A stretch of DNA of 64,000 nt, from the NCBI GenBank assembly GCA_034336665.1, contig JAPFBE010000003.1, positions 36,368,360 through 36,432,359 of the forward strand, in the 5' to 3' direction. Below are positions 49,839 through 62,558 of the stretch, piece after piece. The translations under genes were made by a program, and so were the position numbers. Each line of letters opens with the position of its first letter. The stretch's first letter is position 1. The stretch is from Luscinia megarhynchos. Taxonomy: Eukaryota > Chordata > Aves > Passeriformes > Turdidae. The notes beneath the pieces were generated by a model, which saw only the letters and a program-made list of their open reading frames with translations, was not told the DNA's origin and did not search any database.

Positions 49839-52225
49839 ATACTGCTCAAAAAACTTTTGCAGGAAAATATTGAACATAGTTCAATATACTTTTTAATCTG
49901 AAGGCATCCAGACTGTCATCTTTCACTTGGCATAGGAGTGTCCTAATCACTGAACACATCTCTTTACCCTACATTTGTTATGACTGACAATTTTAAATGT
50001 TGAAATCCAGGACAGTCTCAGACAGATAAATTGCTCTCACTCAGACGTGTCAGAGTTGCTTAGAACAGGTCAAAGGCTTTGTAGATGATAGTAGTCATTG
50101 GTATGGGAGATATTACATTCACATGATTTATTGGTCTGTGCAGAGCAACCATTTTTTGAAATTCCAACAGTGGGGCATTTAAAAATGCTGCTAGTTACAA
50201 TGAAAATACTGGAAAAATATTCTTCATCTGTTTCATCAAATGAGGCTGAGATTTTTAAAATGCAGACATCGCATATTATAGAGAATGTCTGGTAAAACCA
50301 CCTGCAGGAAGCTGGAACATGCTGAAGAAAAAGAAAAAGCAGGACTTAAGGCCTGCAAGACCCTGGCTTTCAGTGAGGTAGAACAGCTTTTCAAGGGAAG
50401 CATGACACTCTTCCTTGTTTAAGTAAGCACAGCAGCTTCAGGTCATCAGGATTTTACACATGTATAAACCCACTGCCCTCCCTTCTTTTATGGAGCTTGG
50501 TAACTATGTACCACACAGCTTGGTTTTAAATTAAGGTTCTCTAAGATGTCTAGCAGGTTAGCAACACAGTTTTTAGTGATTAAGTCTGCATTTTTAGTGT
50601 TCTTCTCAGTAGGAGTGAAATTAAACACTGAAAATAGAAATGAAGTTTGAAACAGGGACTACAATGAGAGTCCTAAGAACTTAGCAAAGTAATGCACAAC
50701 ACCTGTTCATTCCCCTTCCATCCCTATGTACTCAGAATTCAACCCAGATTGAATTCTGAATACAGCACAGAAGGAAAAAAAAAGGACAAACCCATATTTT
50801 TAGAAAGGTAGTGAAAATTTCCACATCTGTGATGAATCCTACAAAAATGGTTACCTGATGATTGAAGTAATCTTTCTAGATTAATAAAAAGGGAGTCCAG
50901 AATTCTCCTCAGTCTAGGGAGAGCAGCATATCCAGGTCTGGATGAGAATATCCTTTTGCTTCTCTTCTATAATAGAAATAAACCCTTTTTGAGGTGGTTA
51001 GTCCTGACAGCATCCATCAGAGCTGGTCAGACCTACTTCTGCAGTCTCAGAGCAAGAGAGCATTCCCATACCAGCCAGTTTCATCTTCATACCTTAAGGG
51101 ATGTGAACAGGAATTAAGCAGCTAAAATTGTTAAATAATGAAAATTCTACATATACTCACAGTTTTGGACCACAAATGGGGTTGTGCAGATAAGCAGTAC
51201 AAACTCAATAAAGTTGACTATTTCTCATTTTCTTTTTTTTTTTTGTTTTCAACTTGGATGCCAAAATTCTACTTCAGTTGTGTTTTAGACTCTTATGTGA
51301 TCTTTTGGATCTGAACATGACTTTATTTTGCCAGACTGGCTTCTGCAGCAGTAAGAAACATTAGTTGCTGGCTACCGGTTTGCTGGCTGCTGGTTTGTAG
51401 ACTTTTTTCTATATAACCCATTAAAGTATCGATTATTTATTCTTTGAATTTTTATTTTTGCTTGTTTATGTTTTGCAAAGAAAACATCTTCATCAGCTAT
51501 TACCAACAAAGTAATTTTGCTTCTTCTGAGACAAAAATATTTTTGTATGAAAAAGACTATAAGATATTCTTTTGCCAGAGTGGTCAGGCTTTCCAGGGTT
51601 TGACCTTTCTTTCCTCCAGCTTGATAATAAGGAAGGGAGAGCACTTTACACAAGGTATTTGAGAGCAAAGGCCAGCTGCTCTTAACTAGTCAGACCTGAC
51701 TCCTCTTTCTCAGGGAGCTACAGGAGAGCAGCTGTGCAAGGAGTGCAAGGAGAAGTGTGATTAAAGATAACTAGTGCTAGTTTTGTTTGAGTCAATCCAG
51801 CCAAGAGATCAAGCTGAATGACCTGAAAGTGTGACATCAAAATGTGATCACATCTCTTTGCTGACACTCATATGTCTTTTCTGCCATTCAGAAGAAGCTT
51901 ATGTAACCAATGATAGGATACATGGAAATAGTCATGGTTGTTGTGGAGTTGAGTATTATAACCATTGTTAAAACTCTGTTACTAGGAGCAGTTGCTCTCT
52001 TTGAATGCATAGCTTGAATACTGTTCACCTGCATGAATAAAGCTCTGGTTATACTACTTATGTTTTCAATATTAAAACAACATGGATTAAAAAAAAATCA
52101 AACAAAAAACATACTACTCCTTTAAAGAAATTACGTTTGAAAATTAAACCTTGTTTGTTAATTATTTTTTCTTTTATGAAGAATGTGGTTTGAATAAAGA
52201 AATAACAATTACTTTTTTCAAGAAG

Positions 52226-52714
52226 TCACAGAATCACAGAACAGAAAAAGCTGAGTTGGATGGCACCCACAAGGATTATTGAGTCCAGCTCCTGGCCCTG
52301 CACAGCATCATCCCCAAGAGTCAGACCACGTGCCCAAACACATTGTCCAAATGCTTCCTGACTCTGTCAGTCTAGTTTTGGGAGCACTTCTCTGGGGAGC
52401 CTGTGGGTGAAGAATGTTTTGCTGATATCCAACCTAAACCTTCCCTTACACAACTTTAGGCCATTTCTATGGGTCCTGTCACTGGTCACTACAGAAATCA
52501 GTCTGCCTCTCCTCCTTGCAAGGAAGTTGTAGACTACAATGAGAGCTCTCTTCAGTCTTCTCCAGGCTGAGCAGCCCAAGTGTCCTCAGCCACTCCTCAT
52601 ACAGCTTCCCCTCAAGGCCCTTCACCATGTTGTTGACCCTCCTTAGGACACTCTCTCATATCTTAGTTGTGGAGAACAAAACTGCACACAGCAGGTCACA
52701 CCAATGTAGAGTCA
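52226..52714 (-). mobile_element. CR1 LINE fragment, 3' end and ORF2 C-terminus, minus strand
   Basis: It begins 'tcacagaatcacagaacag' and contains 'gagtccagctcctggccctgc', 'aatgttttgctgatatccaac', 'gtcactggtcact', 'cttctccaggctgagcagccc' and 'caaaactgcacacagcaggt', ending about 'caatgtagagtc'. This is the reverse complement of a nearly full CR1 3' portion, from the 3' UTR into ORF2. It belongs to the same broad subfamily as the copy at 34.1 kb ('..ccttgtgggt..caactc..') and is among the better preserved copies here. It is 5'-truncated and noncoding. Confidence 0.94.
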
Positions 52715-54629
52715 CTTAAACTTACAGCTTAATTCTTTAACTTCGATGCATGTTGGACTCAAATCAAAACTAAATAATTCTTGGATTTCAGAATGCATAA
52801 TGTACCTGGAAAAAAATTTCAAAACATTTTGAGAATCTCTAAGCTTAAGAATAAGTTCTTTTGAATAAGTGTATGTAGATACATGGCTGTATTTTGTCAC
52901 ATATCACGCTGATTGTGGCATTCTAGCTGAATCCCAATTTATATAAGGATGGTAAACAAGGAGGATCAGATTTCTTGCACTTATTTCAAAGACAAGCCAG
53001 TCAATCCATGATGCATGTGCTAGCTATTCATTTGAAACTTGTATAGCTCAAATTTATTTTTTTTCCTTTTCATGAGACCATTTGACAAAGTTTTATGGCT
53101 CTCTACACTGCAATTCTTTCAGTAAGTTTCTCCCTGGAGAGTGGTAAGTGACAATGACTAAGTGAGACAAATTAGTCACACCGAGAAGTACTGAACATTT
53201 TTACAAATACAAGTCCTGAATCCACTATTCCCCTCCAACCTCTGTACCCTTCAAAAAACTATAACGATCAACACAAATGAAACTGTCATCCAACAATGTG
53301 ATTGTTTATCTTGAGATACGGAAACTAAAATATGTGTTTTTCTAGTTTTCATGCTTACAATGTGCTAGAATGCTCTCCAAATACATGTAAGATTTACTAT
53401 GTGCTCACAGCTTCAACACACAGTATACAAAATTTATTTCAAATATACTGAGAAATACCTGGGATAACACAGCATTTCTGTTTAATTAACTTGATTTGAC
53501 ACAATTTTATGTGCAAACAGTTCTTAAATGCCCAGTAAAAGAAATATCAAACCATGTGTTAACTCCATCTGCTAGCATTCTATAGAGTCTTAAATTTAAC
53601 ATGGCACATGAAAAACAAGGAAACATATTCAGGTCACCTAGGGAGCTTACAAAAGACAGGTTTGTCACACACTGACAACTACAACAAAGATAAGTGTCAT
53701 AAACAGGTGTGGCTACGGGAACTTCTTCAGATTCAAAAGTCTGTCAAGATGATGGACCCACACTCTAACTGTTCTGCAGGGAAGCTGTTAGAAGGATTCT
53801 GCACTGAAACAAATTGCAACTTCTGTCTTTGATTACCTGAGCTCTCTTTATACCAAATCTCAGGGTCCAACTACCTATGAAAGGTGCCATATAATATATA
53901 TTTTGGTGCATGGGATATTATATTAAATTTAATACTCAAAATCAACTATACACCACTGCCATGTACCCAATATATAATAAATTTGAGGGCCCAAAGCACG
54001 AGTGTCAATGTTCCAGCTAAATCAGAACTCAAGAAATTTTAGAGGCACTTACTACTCCACAAACAGAGGAGGAAACCAGTGCAGCAGGGAACAAATTTTT
54101 TAAAGCCATGTTTCCTTCAGACTTTCTCAGTATCCACTAGCTCTAATGATCTCCATGTCTTCTATCATTTCACACTCATATCAGAGATGGCAGATATCAA
54201 GGGCAACCAGCAGGTGTAGCACCTTACACAGCTGTTTCTGGGAATAGCTTAAGGATTTTTTGAGAATATCATTTGGGAGCATCAGCTCCTGGTGGGATCT
54301 CAGAAAAGGATATAGTCACAGAAGGCTGAGACTTCTAGAAAAAAGCTATTTGTTCTTAAAGAACTGACAACTTCTCTTGATCAAAAAGTGCTTTGAGATT
54401 TTTTTGCAACCTGACACTTGATTAGGCAGGGTCAAGCATCTGTTTAGTGGATGCTGTGAAGAGACCTAGAGCACAGCAAAGAAATGCCTGGTCAGTACCC
54501 CAGTAGCAGATGATGGGATGGGAGCTGCATCCAGTAAATAACCAGAACAGGTTAAATCTGAGCCACACAGCAGCTCCAGGGGAAAGACATAAGGGAATGC
54601 AGTGAATAACTCTGTTGTGGAGGGTGGAG
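52715..54629. other. AT-rich noncoding DNA, no gene seen
   Basis: Short frames only. The final 200 bases (54430-54630) become GC-richer next to the CR1 fragment but do not align with CR1 that I can see. Confidence 0.55.
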
Positions 54630-54855
54630 ACACAGAGGCCCCAGTCTGCCATGAGTCCTGTACCCAGTTCTGAGGTTCCCAGTATAAGAAAGGAATGGAT
54701 CTGTTAGAGCAGGTGAAGAGAAGGCCATAAAAATAATCATATGGATGGAGCATCTCTTCTATGCAGAAAGGCTTAGAGAGTTGGGTTTGTTCAGCCTGGA
54801 GAAGGGAAAGCAACAGAGACCTTGTTGCAGCCTTTCAATGTGTAACGTGGGTTAA
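54630..54855 (+). mobile_element. CR1 LINE fragment, internal ORF2 C-terminal piece, plus strand
   Basis: 'gaggccccagtctgcc', 'gtacccagttctgaggt', 'gatctgttagagcaggtg', 'aaaataatcatatggatgga', 'gaaaggcttagagagttggg' and 'ttgttcagcctggagaag' follow the CR1 ORF2 C-terminal order exactly. The match fades after 'gcagcctttcaatgtgt', before the 3' UTR, so both ends are missing. Loss of the 3' end means it is either internally deleted or a remnant of a rearranged copy. Confidence 0.9.
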
Positions 54856-57800
54856 AAGAACAATGGAGACTTTCCTATCCCATACTGAAAGGAGAAGGGG
54901 AGATAAATAAATATAAAAAATGCCTTGTGCTGTGCTTTTTTTTAATTTTGAAAAACAAAAAATTGCATGCAATAAGGAAACAATCACATTATCACTTTGC
55001 CACCCATTGCAAGAAAGGAAACTCCTTCCTTACACATTTGATTCTATTTTTTATAATCCAAATGCATCTCTGTACAATATACTGTCATCTTTATTTTGCA
55101 TCTGTGGCAACATCTAAGTCACTTCTGTCCTTTTCCCCAGGGAAAAAGAAATAGAGAAGCAAATATTTAACAAGAATGAAAAAAACAATATAAAGATAAG
55201 TGAACATTTCTTAATGGGAAAATAAACAGAAGCCTGCTAACACTCAAGTTAGCATCACATGCTAGGAAGAGCCTCTCTATTGTACCAGCATTGTGTTTCT
55301 GAAGGGCACCACAGGGCGAGGATGAGCTGTTCTTATTAAGACTAGCTTTAATAAGACATCATTACTCCTATTCCATCATTTCACCCACAAGGCAAGGTTA
55401 AAACCCCTAGAGAGGGCTTTGCAAAAATGTTTTTGAAGAATGATTGTTAAATCAAGTGCTGATAGAAAATGGAGGAGGCTTAAGAGGAAACTGAATGGCA
55501 TAAAACCCCCTTTCAGTGGGGTGTGGAGGATCAAGAAAATAGTAATTGAATCATAGGTATTGCTTGACCAGGATTAATTTGTTGAGTTCAAAGGCAGAGA
55601 GAAGTTGGTTAAGGACTCAATTTTTCCGTGTCCGTTTTCTCTCACAGCTATTGTGATGGTATCATTCTTGGTCAAAAAAAAGAATAATATTGAATTTTCA
55701 CTGTTGGCATTACTATTCTCTTTGCATTCATTTCTGAATATTCCCTTTAGTAGAGAAAGCCTTATTGATTTTTATCGTGTCTTTTTTTTCCAAGAGCTTT
55801 ATACTTTAAGGTGCTAACTAGTTATTTCATACATGTATTTATAGGCGATAACTAAAATTAAATAAATAGAGACATTTTTCTGGAAGTTTGTTCATAATTT
55901 AAATGGGTTTTTTACAATAATGATAATTTAAGAAAAGAAATGCTGAAGTTAAAATAAGTAAATAATTAATTAAATAAATAAACAAGCAAGCTGTAAAAAC
56001 CCAAGACCTTTTACTCTGTCAGCTCTGGTAAAGAAACTTTCCTAATGCAAGGCATGAGCCAAAAGTTCTTTTCATTTCTGGGCTTTGATTCATATGCTTA
56101 ATTATATTTTTATCCTTTAAAAACTATATGAGGTGTTCAAATTACTTCATTGTAGAAAGGGATCCCTCTGCATTTACTATGGAGAGATTAAACTTAAATT
56201 TCCTGTTCATTAAATAAAATTAGTAGTGCTTGAAAATCGTAGCATAACTTACAGTGTTTCAGATATAGTTTTGCAGTCATTTTCTATTACATATCTAAGT
56301 CTAAAATCTAGAAATAAGTTACTAAATATTATTATTGAAACAAGTTAGAAAAATAAGGTAACAATTTTACAATATTTTGACTGACTTATGAAATGTCAGA
56401 AGAACTAAAACTTAAATACATATTCAATCAGTTATTAAAAATAAATTTTATATAAATTTTATTATTCATTGTATTTTGGTTGAATAGGGTTCATAGGTAC
56501 TATCAGAACAAACCAGTTATATAATGTTCCTATTTAATGTATCATAGGTAGGTAAAGAACTCAAATATAATTCACCCAATCTTCTTGTAAGTGTGTAACA
56601 TAATACACTATACCGAGGACTAAGTACGTTTTGGAGAGTTCTAATGTTGCTTTGGGCAATATAGTTCTGCTTTTCACCTGTATGGTAAAATGGCAGGGGA
56701 AGCACTAGCATCTATCAGGGAATTTTCTTGAGGAGTAAGGTTTTAATCATCATAAGGTGTTCAGTATGATAATAGGAGACATGCAAAGGAAGCATTGCTG
56801 TCCCATTTTAAATAAAATCTTTCAAATCCTCTGAGCAGATGCTGGACTCTTAGCATCTGCATAAGCTCATCACTACTATAGAAGGCAAGTGAATGTTTTC
56901 AGTAGTTTTAATTCCTTCAGAAGCGAACCTCAAGGGAAGTTCCTGATATAAACACAAGACGTAAGCAATTTTTTTTTTTAAATTAAACAGAAAGCTTTCC
57001 TTTTTTGGATTCAAAATCCCCTAAATTTCTATAGTTCAGACTTTTGATAATCATGTCATAATTGACATTCTAAAGAGAGATTCTTCTGATATTCCTGAGC
57101 TTTCCCTTTCTGATTACCCATCTGTGTTTTAATCTTTCTGAAGATGAAATTCAGTTACAAGCTAAAAGCTGTTAACGGATGTGAACAAGTAGGGGGAAAT
57201 GCAACAGTATGGAAAATCTGAGCTCTCTTTGATTCCTGAACAATAGTATCCTACCTAAGCATGAAGAAAACATTACTCTTATGACTGTCATATGGCACAT
57301 TTCTGACATTATTTATAAAGACAACTTCCGAAAGGTGACTCATAGCAAGATCTGAAAAAGTATTATCATATATTATTGCCTATTTTTTTCATGGTTTTGT
57401 GTGTGTAAAGCAAAGGAGTTTTATGGTGAAAATGTTAGTCATGACTGTAAGCCCTTTTGAAAACTTAGACTACACTTGTCTCACCTTTTGTTCACAAAGT
57501 CAGCAATCCTTTTATTATTTCATTAATAATTTCTCCAATTCTGATTTTCTCTTCATGAAACCATCGCTGTCCCATATTAAGCCCAAAGATACTTTCATGC
57601 AATAAAATTAACAAAAAATGCCACTCCTTAAAATGAAAAGCGTGTGTTGCTGCAAGCACCCACTGATGTCTGTATTGCCAAATGTGGACTGGTGACTGCC
57701 ACCATGGGTAGATCAGATTTATTTATGCTCCAAATGGTATATGGCAGATAGAATACAATTCTAGTTTGAATTCTCTGTGTGCATGAAGTTTTGGAGCCAT

Positions 57801-57884
57801 ATTTTCTTTTCTTTTTCTTATATTTTTTTTTAGTTTTATTTTTAAGGAAAAAACAAACTTTGTTTGAGATGCCCAAACAGAAAC
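54856..57884. other. AT-rich noncoding DNA, no gene seen
   Basis: Contains an A/T simple tract at 55951-55986 and T-rich stretches near 56970 and 57805-57835. Only short, unsupported frames occur. Confidence 0.6.
55951..55986. repeat. (TAAA)n-like A/T simple repeat
   Basis: Degenerate TAAA/TTAA units in a purely A/T stretch with a single G. Confidence 0.75.
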
Positions 57885-58035
57885 CTGCTGCAATAGCAGA
57901 TGAGTGATTATGTAGTGATTTGCAGCTTAATTACTTATGAGAGACTGCACAGTTAATGTTGCTGGCTCGATATCAGTAAACTGTTTTGCATAGCCTCCTA
58001 TCCTGTTGCCCGTTTTAACAAACTTAAACCTTTTC
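57885..58035. promoter_or_regulatory. Candidate conserved noncoding element (inferred)
   Basis: Mixed-composition, non-repetitive sequence with 'gcttaattacttatgagaga' around a homeodomain core (57924-57943) and two retained CpGs ('ctcgat', 'cccgtt'). There is no reading frame or transposon similarity. Confidence 0.25.
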
Positions 58036-58267
58036 CAATCTCCTTAAGTACAAGTCCTAGATTGTTTATCATATATTAAATTTAAAAAAAGATAAATAGA
58101 GTGCATCTTGGTATACACAAAGGAAATCAGCAGGAATTGCTGTACTTTTGACTGCAAAGAGGTGCATAAAAATGAATATTTAATAGGATGTCCACTTAGG
58201 ATACTCTAAACATCGTTACTGGCACTCGTCCAGCTAAGAAAAACAGAAGGGGGAGGAAACTACACAC

Positions 58268-58490
58268 TGCTTATTTTAATTAGGTGAAATTATGTGGTTC
58301 AATAAAGCATGACAGCCTGCATAATGAAAGAAGAGCCCCATGTTTATGAGAGAATTATTGATGACAAAAATGTTGGCAGCATGCATGTTTTACTGAGAGA
58401 GTGGAAAACCATTTTATTATCTTTTCATTCATAATTTCCTGCAACATGCTTCAGTGTGTAAACTGATAACACGACCATGTGGTGGAGGAA
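58268..58490. promoter_or_regulatory. Candidate conserved noncoding element (inferred)
   Basis: Non-repetitive, with 'attttaattaggtg', 'gcataatgaaag' and 'cattcataatttcc' AT-cores spaced among GC-containing motifs. No coding frame crosses it. Enhancer-like texture only. Confidence 0.25.
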
Positions 58491-58911
58491 CCTTTTACTA
58501 TTTTTTATAATAAGGAACAAGGTCATTTTTCTTCTTCACTTCAGAACTAAATGTGGTTGACCCTTTCATAGGCTGATGTAGAACATGGTAGAAGCAAATA
58601 AAAAAAGGCAAAATAATATTTATCTGTAAGTTGTTTATTCTGTGAACTGGGATAGAATACATTCCTTGGAGGTGGGAGAGAGGGATTTTAAACGTAAGAA
58701 ATGAGGGCTGGATTCTGATCAACACAATAAAGTGCAATTTTTGCACTTCATAGATAATAGTTGCCTGGCTATAATTTAGAGCAGAACTAGAATATGCATT
58801 CTGCTTGCTGTATTTCAGCAAAATTCAAAAGAAAGCTAACAAAATTTTACATGGAAAATAGATGCTATCTTGGAAATATTAACATTTAGGTTTTTTAGAA
58901 AATCAAAGGTA

Positions 58912-58938
58912 CAGCTTCCCTAAGCTTTAGGGAAGCTG
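58912..58938. repeat. Perfect inverted repeat, 11-base arms, 5-base loop
   Basis: 'cagcttcccta' (58912-58922) and its exact reverse complement 'tagggaagctg' (58928-58938) flank the loop 'agctt'. The arms are mixed-sequence and half G+C, so this is not a by-product of AT richness. A transcript in either direction could form a stable stem, but the arms are too short for a canonical microRNA precursor and there is no U run for a terminator. Confidence 0.9.
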
Positions 58939-58939
58939 C

Positions 58940-60950
58940 AGTGCAGAAAGGAAAGTAAAAGCTAACACATGAAATGTGTCATTATATGTCAATTTTTAAC
59001 AGGAAACGAATAAAAGTCTTTTTGAAAACATGAGCCAGTAAAAAAGAAAGAAGAAAAAAATTAACATCCATAAAGAAATTTCATAAAAAATCCAATCAAA
59101 TTAATATTTTGACCAAAAAAAATCATCTTTGTGTAACATGCCCTTTCACTTAGGAATAATTTAAAAAAATAATATTTCTGGATAAAACTAGCTTCATTAT
59201 CCTTATATCTGACATTAAGGTGCAATAAGTTATTTATACTTCTGTAAAGAATTTAAACCTTGATCTCAGGCCACATCCAGCAAAACAAGCAATATCTATC
59301 CTCTGTCAGTGGACTTGGAATGGATTTAATATCAGTTCTGTCAAGATCAGCATATGGATTATGATGCAACAACAAAAATTCTTTCATTGTTGCAAGAAAA
59401 ACTGTAAAAAGTTATTGTTGAAATATTTCAGTGTTATTTCATACATGAATGCATGCACACAGGTGTACCAAGAAAGTGTTATCCATTTAGAGAAACTTCT
59501 GCCCAGAGCAACTTTTCACAAAAGATTAACTGAAACATATGAGAGACAGTGGGCAGAGGAAAGAGATGATGATGTTTGTTGAAGATGATGCTTTCCCTTA
59601 AAATCAGAAGGCAAAGAAAGTTACATACTCCAAGGTCTGATTCAGGAATTCAGGTGGTCATTTCTTATTGTGGCATAGATTCAAAGTTGCTGGGGCAATG
59701 TTTTGCAGAAAAGAAATGATAAATATTTTGCCTGCATGGAGGCAGCTGTACTTTCTCTGTATCCCAGGCACCATGACATCCAACTGCTCTGGTCCTTGCA
59801 TTCTTATTTCGCTAATGATTGTATTTTATTTTGCTTTCAATCAAACAGTAATGCATATTTCCAAGCAAATATTTGTTAAAATTATGACATAAGACTGCCT
59901 GAAAATAAAATCTAAAGAGTAAAGCAGATTAATAAACTACTATTCACTATAAAAAATTGTCACACCTTCATTTAAGATAGATGACTTTAAATAGACTATT
60001 AGTTAAACTAAGATAGTGATTGTCATGACCCATTTGTAGGGGACATGATGTTCACATTCTTGTAAAGCTAAATGAGAACACCAGAACACATGTTAGGGAG
60101 CTCTTATGCATTTATTGTATAGTTGCCCGAATTCCAGCCAGCAGCCCAGTATTTAGACTGGAAAGATTTTGGCTAACAAGCCAATATGATGGCTGTGCTT
60201 TGTTGATAAAAAGAAAGGGGAAAAAAAACAAAAAAAAAAGGGAGTGAGAGGACAAAGAACATCATCAGTCCTTAAATCCCACCTTGGTCCTGTTGCATGG
60301 AGCTGGGACAAACAATGAGAATAAAAATGAGGAAAAAGAACATGGGGGGCCCAATCTGCTCCCTTTTGTAGTTAACCTGGTGTACCTCTCTTAAGTGAAC
60401 TCGATTTTTCACACACTTTTGTTCCTGCAAGCACAGCCAGCCCTCCTCCAGGAAATGAACTGAGGAGGATGGGACTGAGCACCAGTCTCAAGGTGGAGCA
60501 GGAAGTTCTGAGAGTAGCACTGCCCCAGCTCCACTCTCCTCTGATCACACCTTTCCTGAAGCAATACTCAGAAAAAATACTCAGAATACTTGAGACAAAA
60601 TATGCTTAGCTCTGGTCCTCTACGGTGACAATTTCACCTAAGACTGATTAATGCATATTAATACACTTTTTACATGGATTAAAATCTTCAGGAAAAACAT
60701 TTCTTAAAATCATGATGTTCATTCTTCAGTTTCTGATGTTGAGGATCCGTGCTTGTCTTCGATTCCTTTGGAGCTAATGGTGCTCTGTATTTCCAGCAGG
60801 ATATTCAGGCCCAATCAGTATTAATAAGTTGTTTAAAAGGATTTTGCCACTGGAGAGTCTTTCCTTAATTTTGTATACAGAATTTAAATCAAAACAAAAA
60901 GTCCTGACCTAAGTTGAGTAGCTAAAAGATGTTCTGCCATCACTAATTTT
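58940..60950. other. AT-rich noncoding DNA, no gene seen
   Basis: There is an A-rich run with G ends at 60218-60242. The stretch 60260-60560 is GC-richer and unidentified. Frames at 59361-59582 and 59668-59892 are short and lack support. Confidence 0.55.
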
Positions 60951-60954
60951 AATC

Positions 60955-61240
60955 TTATATTTAGCTACCATAAACAGTGAGCTTTTGCCAAAGAGAGTGG
61001 CTAGCATGGCTAATTGGCTTGAGATTTAAAATTATAACAATAATTGTTGTGTACTTCTTGTGATTAGTTTAATTATCCCCATTTCCTCTGAAAGCCTCAA
61101 CATTAATTCCCATTGACTGTAATGTTAATTACTGGCAGGGGCAGAGATGTTCAGATGCTGGCTCATACTGCAAAGTGAAGTAATTGATAACTTCAGCAAA
61201 CAGTTCTCTGCTTTAAATAAATGAGATCTTAGCATGTCAT
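60955..61240. promoter_or_regulatory. Candidate conserved noncoding element (inferred)
   Basis: Dense homeodomain-like cores ('ggctaattggctt', 'agtttaattatcc', 'aatgttaattactgg', 'gtaattgata') in non-repetitive sequence with a GC-bearing centre around 'ggcaggggcagagatgttc'. No coding frame or transposon overlaps it. This is the densest cluster of such cores that I noticed in the window. Confidence 0.3.
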
Positions 61241-61254
61241 TATTTTCCTTTTTA

Positions 61255-61265
<11 letters not shown>

Positions 61266-61288
<23 letters not shown>
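61266..61288. repeat. T homopolymer, about 23 T
   Basis: Uninterrupted T run preceded by a pyrimidine-rich stretch (61244-61265). It lies between two candidate regulatory stretches. Confidence 0.92.
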
Positions 61289-61289
<1 letters not shown>

Positions 61290-61609
61290 ATATGGACAGA
61301 ATCAAGACTAAGAACACAAAATATTCCTGATACCAGTGAGAAAGTGTTAAAAATATGTTTTCAAATACTTAGCATGTTTTTTGGGGTGGCAGAATGGGGC
61401 ACAATTAAAGGAAAATAATTGCCACCCAGACAATTTCATTTTCACTTGCTACTCCATTACATCCCTTATACCCCATCACAGGCATTTGTTTCTCATCCTG
61501 GCTTCAGCACTGACCAGAGCAGCAGAAAGAATCTCGCAGGTTCAGCAGGGCTGCTGTTGCTGAATATCCTGCTGTCTCCCAGAGGGAAGAGGTGTTCATT
61601 TGAGATTTC

Positions 61610-61905
61610 AGAGAACAAGAGCCTTTTCATAACCTCAATTACCACAAGGTCAATCTGCAACTGAGCGTTCAAGTGGTGCTTAGATTGCCTGGCAAGCAGC
61701 TGCGCCCAAGAGCGATGCTGAAACCAAGCTAAACTGCCATCAGTGTCTCTCTGTTAATGACAGCAGCCAAAGAGAATCTTTCTGATAATTTGCTTTTTGA
61801 GGAACCAGGATTTGATTCTCAAACAAGCAAAGCCTTGTCAAGATTAAACATTCATTTGTAATTCATAACAAATGTCTCTGTTTCCCTCCGTCCTTCAGGC
61901 ATATA
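61610..61905. promoter_or_regulatory. Candidate conserved noncoding element (inferred)
   Basis: Mixed, non-repetitive, moderately GC sequence with several retained CpGs ('gagcgttcaag', 'agctgcgcccaagagcgatg'). It then shifts into AT cores ('attcatttgtaattcataac'). It is outside any reading frame longer than 81 codons and outside all transposons. CpG retention together with clustered AT cores is unusual for this window. Confidence 0.3.
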
Positions 61906-62558
61906 AACATATGTATGCATGTGTGTATATGTGCACATATGCATAGCTACATGCACTATATAAAAGCGTTTTTCTCTAGGCAACAACTTATATATATTAC
62001 AAAATTTCAAAACCATTATGCATGCATTCTGCTAGCAATGAATTTATATTACATTTTTTTGTGATAAATATATTTATGCTCTGACATGAGATTCATGCAT
62101 AAGAATTGAAAATTACTGTGGAGGTGATGGCAATCTGTCAATTGATTGAGAATCCTTCAATCCCTTCAACTTTTATTCTTTCAGTAAGATCTCACTGTAG
62201 GTCAAAGTACAGTAGGAAAAACAGAATTACAGTGTGATGAATAAAGCAATTCAGCTAGAATAGAAACCAATGTTCAGCATGGCAATGCCCAAACTGATAT
62301 GTTCTAAATCAAAACCCCAAAATGAAACCAAATGGTCTAACTTAACGCCTATTACATATCATGGTAAGGCCCTAAGTATACTGTAGTCTCTGCAATTTGA
62401 ATGCTTGTGATATATTAGAAACATACACATTTTAAGCAATAGCAATATGCCAACTCTCTTTGATCCTCCTTCAGAACTCTAAGCCCTTGCTGACAGTTGC
62501 TTAAGGCTGATAACATTTTGGAAAAACCCCAACCATTATTGCACACAGGGATTGTATT

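Larger units (their letters stand above)
44113..52225. other. Long AT-rich noncoding interval, no gene seen
   Basis: About 8 kb with no recognised transposon. It contains a 13-base tandem duplication (45074-45103), a CRE-like palindrome (47764-47771), T-rich tracts (48376-48388 and 49789-49838) and only short, unsupported frames. The block 45540-45960 is somewhat GC-richer and could be an unrecognised repeat. Confidence 0.6.

Noticed and set aside
49584..49901. 105-codon frame ending in a hydrophobic Phe-rich segment
   Set aside because: The hydrophobic end is a translated T-rich tract.
61900..61965. Alternating AT/GT stretch as a long microsatellite
   Set aside because: Too irregular. No unit is repeated more than a few times in register.
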